Shown here one piece after another: positions 1 to 5,974 of a stretch of 7,950 nt of DNA. The stretch spans positions 1 through 7,950 of the forward strand of contig CALFHQ010000575.1 of assembly GCA_937876385.1 (NCBI GenBank). The letters are read 5' to 3'. The notes beneath the pieces were generated by a model that ran no database searches, was not told where the DNA came from, and saw only the letters and a program-made list of their open reading frames with translations. The first letter of the stretch is position 1. Every line of letters begins with the position of its first letter. A program made the translations under genes and the position numbers. This DNA is from an uncultured Pseudomonadota bacterium. Its GTDB lineage: Bacteria > Myxococcota_A > UBA9042 > CAIXZC01.

Positions 1-1
1 C

Positions 2-2734
2 ACAATGATGCGAATCGGAGACATCACCCCCTTCGAGTTGGCCAGGAAAATCAAGGAGCGACGCCCCGACCTACCCGTCGTCCTCCTGCTGAATACCCCC
101 TCCGATCTGCCCACCGTGGAAGGGCAGAGCCAGCAACTGGAATGCATCGATAACGTGTTCATCTGGAGCGGAGACAGCACCCTGTTTGTGGCCATCATCA
201 AGAGCATCGAAGACCGGAAGAACCTCTCCTTCGACACGAAGAAGGGTCTGGTTCGGGTGATTCTGTTGGTGGAGGACTCTATTCCCCGGTATTCAGCCTT
301 CCTTCCCCTGCTCTACTCTGAAATCGTCAAGCAGACCCACCGCCTCATCAGCGAAGAAGTCACCGAAGCCAACCGCAGAATGCGAATGAGGCTCCGCCCG
401 AAGGTGATCCTGGTGCATGACCTGGAGAGCGCCCTTCAGGTCTACGAAGCAAACAAAGAGAGCCTCCTGTGCGTCATTTCCGACGTCGAATTTCCCGCCA
501 ACGGAGTGCTCACAGCCGATGCCGGAGTGAAGCTCATCCGTCTGGTTCGGGCAGAAAACCCATCCATGCCGCTGCTCCTGCAAAGCGCCGACGACGAGAA
601 GAAGGATCTGGCCTCGGATCTCAATGCACACTTCATCAACAAAAACTCAGAGCACCTCCTTAGAGAGGTTCGGGAGTTCATCATCTCCCAGTTGGGATTT
701 GGAGACTTCGTGTTTCGCCACCCAGGCGGCGAGGAAGTGGCGAGAGCCAGCTCCATGCTCGAGTTCATCAGCCTCCTCTACATGATCCCCGACGAGTCCC
801 TGGTGTATCACGCCAACCTCGACCAATTCTCCGCCTGGCTCATCGCCCACGGCGAAGTGGAGTACGCAAAGAAGATCAAGCCGGTGATGCCGTCCGATTT
901 TGAAACGGTGGAGGAGCTACGCGCCTTCCTGATTCGAATGTTCGACGAGGTAAAAAGCGTGAAGAACCGTGGCCGAATCGTGGACTTCACCAATTGGCAG
1001 CAGGTATCCAGAGAACAGGTCGTTCGCCTCTCAGATGGGTCTCTGGGAGGAAAAGGCCGGGGGGTGGCATTCATCAATGCACTGCTTCACACCCTGGACA
1101 TCCAAAAGCGCTTCCCCGACGTCTGCATCACCGTTCCCATCACCGCCATCGTGGGAACTGGAGAGTTCGATCGCTTTGTGGAAGAGAATGATATCGACAG
1201 CGACATAGTGACCCTGTCGGATGAGGACATTCGAAAACGATTCTTGAAGGGTGAGCTTTCAGAGGACTTGAAGGAGCGCCTCGCTGCGTACATCGAGAAA
1301 GTGGACTTCCCCCTCGCCGTTCGCTCCTCCGGATTGCTTGAGGACTCCCAAGCCCGTCCCTTCGCCGGCGTCTACCGTACCATCATGCTGCCCAACTGCA
1401 GCGCGGACACCTTTGTGCGGCTGGGAGAGTTGATGGCAGCCATCAAGCTCGTCTTCGCATCGGTGTTTGAAGAGAGTGCGAGAGAGTACATCGAAAGCGT
1501 TCACTACAAAGTGGAAGAGGAGAAAATGGCGGTGATCATCCAGGAGGTCATCGGCACTCGACACGACAACTTCTACTATCCGGAAATCTCCGGGGTGGCC
1601 CAAAGCTACAACTACTATCCCACGGGCTCCCTGGAGCATCAGGATGGCATTGCGTCGGTGGCTCTCGGATTGGGTCGAACGGTGGTGGAGGGGAAGAGAG
1701 CCTTCCGTTTCTGCCCTCGTTGTCCCAAAACTGAAATACTTCAGCCAAGCGAGCTGCTGGGAAACACGCAGAAGCAGTTCTATGCCCTCAATATGGACTG
1801 CGAGGACTACTCCTTCCTAGACCACGAGCATGCGACCCTGACCCCCATGCGAATCCGCAAGGCAGAGCCCCACGGAACCCTGCAGTGGGTGACCTCGGTG
1901 TGGGACTACGAGAACGACCGTCTGGTGGACCACGCCCAGCGCCCCGGACCCAAGGTCGTGACCTTTTCCCCCATCTTGAAGTATGAGCGTTTTCCTCTGG
2001 CAGCATTGTTGGATCAGCTTCTCACGATTGGAGAGCAGGCCATGGGAGTGCCAGTGGAGATTGAGTTCGCCGTAACCCTGGGAGACGACCTGGAGCACAA
2101 TCGCCCCACCTTCGCCCTCCTCCAGATTCGTCCCCTCACCGTGGACGACCGTGACATTCGGGTGGAGATGACCGGGACCAAAGAAGAGAGCAACGCCGTT
2201 GTCTACTCGAACCAGGCCTTGGGCAATGGGTTGTACCACGGAATCACCGACTTCCTGTTCATCGACGACGAACACTTCGATCGCACCCAGACGGTGAAGA
2301 TCCAGCAGGAGATTCGGGCCATCAACCAGCAAGAACGAAGCGAAGGGCGAAAGTACGTCCTCATCGGTCCGGGGCGGTGGGGTTCCCGGGATCGATTCTT
2401 GGGAGTTCCCGTTCGCTGGCCGGATATCTCAGAAGCGCAGACCATCGTCGAAGCGGACCTCCCCGGTTTCCGAATCGACGCCTCCCAGGGAACCCACTTC
2501 CTTCACAACGTCATCGCCATGAGCGTGGGATACGTCAAGGTAAAGCACGGATCCGAAGACGGATGGGTGGACTGGGACTGGTTGCGTGCTCAGGAAGTCA
2601 TTCACGACTCCCCCCACTGCACCCTGGTTCGCTCTGCCGAGCCATGCACCGTAGCCCTTGACGCAAAGCGCAGCCTGGGGGCCATTTTCAAACCGGAACC
2701 GACTGAATCCACACAGGGAGACAGCCATGAGTAA
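2..2734 (+). CDS. Receiver-domain / PEP synthase-like ATP-grasp fusion protein (5' partial)
   Basis: The reading frame is open to the left edge, so the ATG at 5 is probably internal. Numbering from that ATG, residues 1-72 look like the second half of a receiver domain (helix ELARKIKERRPDLP, then strand VVLLL). Residues 83-230 are a second, complete receiver: acidic pocket E90/D91, likely phospho-acceptor D160 in VISD, S194 and K213. Residues 231-325 are a helical linker. A PEP/pyruvate-binding ATP-grasp region follows, with the Gly/Lys loop SLGGKGRGV (346-354), AVRSSGLLEDS (438-448) and EIEFAV...LLQIRPL (685-711). The tail (783-846) carries GPGRWGS and RIDASQGTHF, blocks I associate with this PEP-synthase-like family. 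I see no phosphohistidine swivelling domain and no PEP-binding barrel, so true PEP synthase activity is unlikely. A phosphorelay-controlled nucleotide-binding protein is more plausible. The cytoplasmic location is inferred from the lack of membrane segments. The last 8 bp overlap the next gene. Confidence 0.85.
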   Translation, partial: TMMRIGDITPFELARKIKERRPDLPVVLLLNTPSDLPTVEGQSQQLECIDNVFIWSGDSTLFVAIIKSIEDRKNLSFDTKKGLVRVILLVEDSIPRYSAFLPLLYSEIVKQTHRLISEEVTEANRRMRMRLRPKVILVHDLESALQVYEANKESLLCVISDVEFPANGVLTADAGVKLIRLVRAENPSMPLLLQSADDEKKDLASDLNAHFINKNSEHLLREVREFIISQLGFGDFVFRHPGGEEVARASSMLEFISLLYMIPDESLVYHANLDQFSAWLIAHGEVEYAKKIKPVMPSDFETVEELRAFLIRMFDEVKSVKNRGRIVDFTNWQQVSREQVVRLSDGSLGGKGRGVAFINALLHTLDIQKRFPDVCITVPITAIVGTGEFDRFVEENDIDSDIVTLSDEDIRKRFLKGELSEDLKERLAAYIEKVDFPLAVRSSGLLEDSQARPFAGVYRTIMLPNCSADTFVRLGELMAAIKLVFASVFEESAREYIESVHYKVEEEKMAVIIQEVIGTRHDNFYYPEISGVAQSYNYYPTGSLEHQDGIASVALGLGRTVVEGKRAFRFCPRCPKTEILQPSELLGNTQKQFYALNMDCEDYSFLDHEHATLTPMRIRKAEPHGTLQWVTSVWDYENDRLVDHAQRPGPKVVTFSPILKYERFPLAALLDQLLTIGEQAMGVPVEIEFAVTLGDDLEHNRPTFALLQIRPLTVDDRDIRVEMTGTKEESNAVVYSNQALGNGLYHGITDFLFIDDEHFDRTQTVKIQQEIRAINQQERSEGRKYVLIGPGRWGSRDRFLGVPVRWPDISEAQTIVEADLPGFRIDASQGTHFLHNVIAMSVGYVKVKHGSEDGWVDWDWLRAQEVIHDSPHCTLVRSAEPCTVALDAKRSLGAIFKPEPTESTQGDSHE

Positions 2735-3164
2735 CGACGGAACGTTTCGACCCATTGGAGAATCGGAAGAGCGCATGTTTGGCCCCACGAAGCTCATTGT
2801 TTCCGGGTACGACAAGGCACAAAAGGAAGAATTTCTCTCTCTCCTGAGCGCCATCGGCCTGGGGGAGTTGGGGGTGGTCTTTGCCACCGACGGGGACGGA
2901 GAGACCCCCCTCTTGCAGTTGGCCAGTCGCCCTCACAAGTCGGGTTTCGACTCCCGCTCCACCTTCCCTCGAGCCATTGTCATGTCAGGGCTCACAGAGA
3001 ACGAACTCCACGCCGTCATGGGGGGCTGGCGCACCCTTCAGATGCCTCGCCAGCTTTGGGCAGCACTCACCCCCCACTCCCAGAACTGGGGACTGCTGGC
3101 CTTGTTGTCGGAGCTTGCAGAGGAAGCCAAAGCCATGGCCGAAGCCAAAGGAAAGCCGCAGTAA
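2727..3164 (+). CDS. DUF3783-type small protein
   Basis: This gene encodes 145 residues. The start at 2727 is chosen because GGGAG (2716-2720) lies 6 nt upstream and because the start overlaps the previous stop as ATGAGTAA. An in-frame ATG at 2658 lies deep inside the upstream gene and lacks such support. Residues 20-70 form a predicted alpha/beta segment (TKLIVSGYD, ELGVVFAT). Residues 82-135 match my memory of DUF3783: a strand ending in MSGLTENEL, a helix, then WAALTPHSQNW and a helix LLALLSELAEEAKAM. The biochemical role of DUF3783 is unknown to me. The DUF3783-like half is preceded by about 80 residues that I do not recognise. The overlap predicts translational coupling to the receiver/PEP-binding protein, so the two products may act together. 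No signal peptide or membrane segment is visible. Confidence 0.75.
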   Translation: MSNDGTFRPIGESEERMFGPTKLIVSGYDKAQKEEFLSLLSAIGLGELGVVFATDGDGETPLLQLASRPHKSGFDSRSTFPRAIVMSGLTENELHAVMGGWRTLQMPRQLWAALTPHSQNWGLLALLSELAEEAKAMAEAKGKPQ

Positions 3165-3218
3165 ACGCCAACCCACAATCGAAGGGCTATCCGGCATCAC
3201 TGGAATGTTCACAGGAGC

Positions 3219-3324
3219 GGGGCAACTGCCCCAGAGGGCCCTTAAAGAATAAACGCCCTCCGAAGAGGGCGTCGGCCCGGGGATACTCTCCCCAGGGGTG
3301 CTATCTAACATGAAATTTACCCTG
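3219..3324. other. Hairpin-dense GC-rich spacer, possible structured RNA
   Basis: Several perfect stems sit close together: GGGGC/GCCCC (3219-3223 with 3228-3232), an 8-bp stem (3253-3260 with 3265-3272), GGGGA/TCCCC (3279-3283 with 3289-3293) and CAGGG/CCCTG (3293-3297 with 3320-3324). An outer stem GGGCC/GGCCC (3236-3240 with 3274-3278) can enclose the 8-bp hairpin. It could be extended if 3229-3232 paired with 3279-3282, which excludes both the first and third stems. Alternative folding is therefore possible. It matches no riboswitch or RNA family that I recognise. It may simply be the 3' end of the upstream operon plus a terminator. Confidence 0.3.
3243..3272 (-). terminator. Minus-strand intrinsic terminator with UUCG loop
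   Basis: Read on the minus strand, ACGCCCTC, loop TTCG and GAGGGCGT form a perfect 8-bp stem closed by a C(UUCG)G tetraloop, an unusually stable loop. It is followed directly by a T-rich run (TTTATTCTTT, including the last stem base; 8 T in 10). On the plus strand the same hairpin has loop CGAA and is followed by CGGCCCGGGG, so it lacks a U-tract. It could act only weakly for the operon ending at 3164. The nearest minus-strand gene upstream of it is the ABC permease ending at 4068. Confidence 0.65.
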
Positions 3325-3351
3325 CATTCTGGGGAAGTCAAGCGAATTCGA

Positions 3352-3380
3352 TTGACAGTCAAAGAACGTTCCACTCCAAT
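3352..3380 (+). promoter_or_regulatory. Probable sigma70 promoter of the NYN gene
   Basis: A perfect -35 hexamer TTGACA (3352-3357) is followed after 17 bp by TCCAAT (3375-3380), which matches 4 of 6 positions of the -10 consensus. Transcription would begin near 3387, giving a leader of under 20 nt before the ATG at 3405. The local sequence is AT-richer than the spacer before it. Confidence 0.45.
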
Positions 3381-3404
3381 GAGACATGCGACGATGGAGG
3401 GAGG

Positions 3405-4034
3405 ATGAGCGATCCGCAACGTGTCATTGTGTACATCGACGGTTTCAATCTCTACTACGGTCTAAAGGACGCCAATCTCAAGAGGTTGCTTTGGTTGAAT
3501 CTGAGAGCCCTCTGCCTCAAGTTCCTGCAACCTGGTCAGACATTGTCGAAAGTGAACTACTTCACGGCGAGAGTCTCAGATACTGCTTGGGACCAGAACA
3601 AGAGTCACCGACAGAACACCTTTCTGGAAGCAGTCGCTACCCAGCCAGATGTTGAAATGTACTTCGGAAAGTACTTGAGCAAACCAGTGAGGTGCAATAG
3701 GTGCGGCAACGAATGGCAGAAGTTTGAAGAGAAGATGACGGACGTCAATATCGCAGTGCAGCTTCTAACAGATGCCTACGGAGACGCCTTTGATGTAGCC
3801 ATCCTCGTCTCTGGTGACAGCGACCTTGTGGGGCCGATCCAGCAAATCAGGTTGTTCTCCACTAACAAGAAAGTGATTGTAGCTTTCCCACCGCGCCGCA
3901 ACTCGGAAGACCTTAAGAAGGCTGCGAACGCCTACTTCAGAATTGGAAAGCGCAAGCTGGCCCAGTCCCAATTCGAGGAATCTGTAAAGAAAGCCGATGG
4001 ATTCGTGCTGCAGCGCCCGGCGAAGTGGAAGTGA
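3405..4034 (+). CDS. NYN-domain protein (LabA/DUF88-like, predicted RNase)
   Basis: This gene encodes 209 residues. The purine-rich GGAGGGAGG (3396-3404) abuts the ATG at 3405, with GGAGG spaced 4 nt away. The fold is PIN-like NYN: strand VIVYIDGFNLYYG with D12 and N15, then EEKMTDVNIAV (108-118) giving E109 and D113, then ILVSGDSDL (133-141) giving D138 and D140. These acidic residues are the expected metal-binding set of a Mg-dependent ribonuclease. Residues 97-100 form a CxxC in the segment RCNRCGNEW, which suggests half of a zinc site or a redox pair. The 170-209 tail is basic and helical (KKAANAYFRIGKRKLAQ). It is cytoplasmic by prediction. RNA cleavage is known for some NYN proteins and is only inferred here. 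GC in sampled lines is 47-52% against about 60% in the neighbours, which hints at separate acquisition. It converges on the ABC permease gene with a 33-bp gap and no terminator visible there. Confidence 0.85.
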   Translation: MSDPQRVIVYIDGFNLYYGLKDANLKRLLWLNLRALCLKFLQPGQTLSKVNYFTARVSDTAWDQNKSHRQNTFLEAVATQPDVEMYFGKYLSKPVRCNRCGNEWQKFEEKMTDVNIAVQLLTDAYGDAFDVAILVSGDSDLVGPIQQIRLFSTNKKVIVAFPPRRNSEDLKKAANAYFRIGKRKLAQSQFEESVKKADGFVLQRPAKWK

Positions 4035-4067
4035 TTGTTGTAAGCGACACACCCCTGCGTGAACATA

Positions 4068-5249
4068 CTATCCGTAGATGATTCGTTCCCTGCGAAAGAG
4101 CCTCGCTGTGACGAGGACGCAGCCAATTCCCACCAATAGACTCATGAATCCGGCGATGAGAAACGAGGAAAACGGAAGGGATTTGCCCGACAGAACGTTG
4201 GACAGGATGGTCTGCTGAGCCAGCATGGGCACAAAGTCCATCCATCGCTGATTTTCGAAGGGGACGAGGATCGACCACATGCTCGGGACCATGGGGAGAA
4301 ACATCAACAAGGAGAGGCTGGTTTGAGCTTCCTTAAACGAACGGGAGAAGGTCGCCACCACAAGCTGCAATCCGGTGGCCAGGAAAGCCAGCGGCAAAAT
4401 GGCCGCCCCCATTCCAATGACCTGGGTGGCAGACAGTGAGAACCGAATCCCCAATTCGTGCAGCGGCACAAAGGAGAGCACGACGACGCTGTTGACCAAG
4501 GTCAAAAGCACGCCAATGCCCGAAAACAAAACCGCAGCGAGCCACTTCCCGAGAACGATGGAGCGACGCCTCACGGGGGTAATGAGCAACGGCTCCAGCG
4601 ACCCACGCTCTCGCTCTCCCGCCGTTGCATCCACTGCGATTTGCATGCCGCAAATGAATGCTGCCAAAATGATAAACATGGGAACCATGTTCAGCATCAA
4701 GGCAGCCTTTTCCTGGTCACTCGACACGTCCACCCGTTCGATGGTGACGGCGTTGGAGATTTCGGGACTCACCCCCCGGGCGATGAGTCGCAGCATCCCA
4801 ATCTGGCTTGAATAACCTTGCAGTACGGCCTGGAGCTTGCGAGTCTCCGCCATGGCATCCCGATTCGATTCGTCCACGACGAAACGCACCTCCGGAGGAT
4901 GCAATTGGGCAAACTCCTCTTCGAAGTTCTCGGGGATTATCACCACAAAGGGTACATCCCGGTCCCGAACCGCCTTCTCTGGATCTTCCGGGGGCTCTAC
5001 AATCGAGAGCCCATGCTGCTTCATGAAATCCACCAGGTGCTCTGCATAGGCCGCACCCACCACGGGGACCTCCACGACCTCCGAAGGGGTCGCCGTGTTG
5101 GCCACCGCAGTGAAGGTCACATAGATCATTAAGGGTCCGAGCAAAGGAAGGCTAAGGACAGACAAGATGGAGCGCCGGTCTCTCAGCCCATCAAGGAGCT
5201 CCTTTCGAAAGACAACACTCCAACCTCGAAACATGGACATCGCTTTCAT
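4068..5249 (-). CDS. ABC-2 type permease, NatB-like
   Basis: This is the membrane subunit of an ABC exporter, 393 residues from the chosen start. I prefer the ATG at 5249 over the in-frame one at 5255. It gives the classic ATGA overlap with the ATPase stop (5246-5248) and sits 6 nt from AGGAGGA, while 5255 leaves no spacing. Numbering from the 5255 Met, the first membrane helix is at about 31-52 and a soluble extracytoplasmic domain spans about 53-185. Further helices lie at about 188-209, 239-263, 275-302, 313-333 and 364-386. The cytoplasmic loop AGERERGSLEPLLITPVRRR (212-231) is the E-R-G-(S/T)-LE-LL-TP signature of NatB-like ABC-2 permeases and probably contacts the ATPase. Bacillus NatAB exports Na+, but relatives carry other substrates, so the substrate is unknown. 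It is the last gene of the minus-strand operon. Confidence 0.88.
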   Translation of the reverse strand: MKAMSMFRGWSVVFRKELLDGLRDRRSILSVLSLPLLGPLMIYVTFTAVANTATPSEVVEVPVVGAAYAEHLVDFMKQHGLSIVEPPEDPEKAVRDRDVPFVVIIPENFEEEFAQLHPPEVRFVVDESNRDAMAETRKLQAVLQGYSSQIGMLRLIARGVSPEISNAVTIERVDVSSDQEKAALMLNMVPMFIILAAFICGMQIAVDATAGERERGSLEPLLITPVRRRSIVLGKWLAAVLFSGIGVLLTLVNSVVVLSFVPLHELGIRFSLSATQVIGMGAAILPLAFLATGLQLVVATFSRSFKEAQTSLSLLMFLPMVPSMWSILVPFENQRWMDFVPMLAQQTILSNVLSGKSLPFSSFLIAGFMSLLVGIGCVLVTARLFRRERIIYG

Positions 5250-5974
5250 GGGCATTCCTCCTCACCGGCCAACACCAGGAAGGCGTCCTCCAGGTTGTCG
5301 CAGTGCGAGCGCTCGAGTAGCTCCTCGCCGCTTCCAGTAGCCACCACCCTTCCCTTCGCCATCACCACGATGCGGTCACACAATGCAGAAACCTCCTGCA
5401 TGATGTGACTGGAGAAGATGACGCAATGCCCAGCATCCTTGAGGTGAGTGATGAGCCCTCGAACCGCTCGAGTGGACATCACGTCCAGTCCGTTGGTGGG
5501 TTCGTCCAGGAGGAGGTTTCGGGGGCTGTGAACCAGGGCGCAGGCGAGCGCCACTTTCATCCGTTCCCCTTGTGAGAATCCCTGGGTTCGACGATCGAGA
5601 ATGGCCCCCATGTCCAACAACTCGGTGAGTCGGTCGGTTTCCTTCGAGATGGCCTTCAAGGTCATCTGTCGAAGCTCTCCATAGTACCGAATGTGCTCCC
5701 GGGTGGTGAGCCGAACGTACAACCCACGAGCATCCGTGAGAGCTCCGATGTGCTTCTGCGCACCCAACGGATCCGCCAACACATCCAACCCATCCAGTCG
5801 AATACTGCCGGCATCTGGATGAATCAATCCGTAGAGCATGCGGAGGGTCGTGGTTTTCCCGGCGCCGTTTGGCCCAAGCAATCCGGTGACCTGTCCGTCC
5901 TCGGCTTGAAACGAAGCCCCATCGACGGCCTGCACCGCCCCAAATTTCTTCTTCAGTTCTAAAACTTCAATCAT
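5246..5974 (-). CDS. ABC transporter ATPase, NatA-like
   Basis: This gene encodes 242 residues from the ATG at 5974, which overlaps the hydrolase stop by 8 bp. An in-frame ATG at 6031 would add 19 residues (MSCWDGLPS...) that lie wholly within the hydrolase gene and precede the normal family start, so it is rejected. The motifs are complete: Walker A GPNGAGKT (34-41), signature FSQGERMK (133-140, a variant of LSGGQ), Walker B LLLDEPTNGLD (154-164) and switch His H190 in FSSH. The Q-loop region reads IGALTDARGLYVRLTTRE, with Thr-Asp where many ABC proteins have Gln. I associate this with NatA-like ATPases. The protein powers the partner permease from the cytoplasmic face, with which it shares an ATGA overlap. 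Its ribosome site is weak (GGGGG about 7 nt upstream), so translation probably depends on coupling to the hydrolase gene. Confidence 0.92.
   Translation of the reverse strand: MIEVLELKKKFGAVQAVDGASFQAEDGQVTGLLGPNGAGKTTTLRMLYGLIHPDAGSIRLDGLDVLADPLGAQKHIGALTDARGLYVRLTTREHIRYYGELRQMTLKAISKETDRLTELLDMGAILDRRTQGFSQGERMKVALACALVHSPRNLLLDEPTNGLDVMSTRAVRGLITHLKDAGHCVIFSSHIMQEVSALCDRIVVMAKGRVVATGSGEELLERSHCDNLEDAFLVLAGEEECP
5256..5262 (-). promoter_or_regulatory. Ribosome binding site deciding the permease start
   Basis: The minus strand reads AGGAGGA here, a near-perfect Shine-Dalgarno sequence. It is 6 nt from the ATG at 5249 and touches the ATG at 5255, so the inner start is favoured. It lies inside the last codons of the ATPase gene. 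Confidence 0.65.

Noticed and set aside
1817..2332. Minus-strand open frame of 171 codons
   Set aside because: It lies wholly inside the well-supported receiver/PEP-binding gene, has no recognisable domain and is an antisense by-product of GC-rich codon use.
3253..3272. The same hairpin as a plus-strand terminator of the first operon
   Set aside because: In that sense it is followed by CGGCCCGGGG with no U-tract. Weak bidirectional use is possible but not supported by sequence.
2985..3419. Minus-strand frame of 144 codons over the spacer
   Set aside because: It crosses the terminator hairpin and is antisense to the DUF3783-type gene. There is no domain or family resemblance.
4035..4067. A shared terminator between the convergent NYN and permease genes
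   Set aside because: No stem followed by a T-run was found in these 33 bases on either strand.
3300..4067. Mobile element carrying the NYN gene
   Set aside because: No terminal repeats, target duplications, integrase or attachment-like repeats were found. Only composition and the terminator position suggest acquisition.
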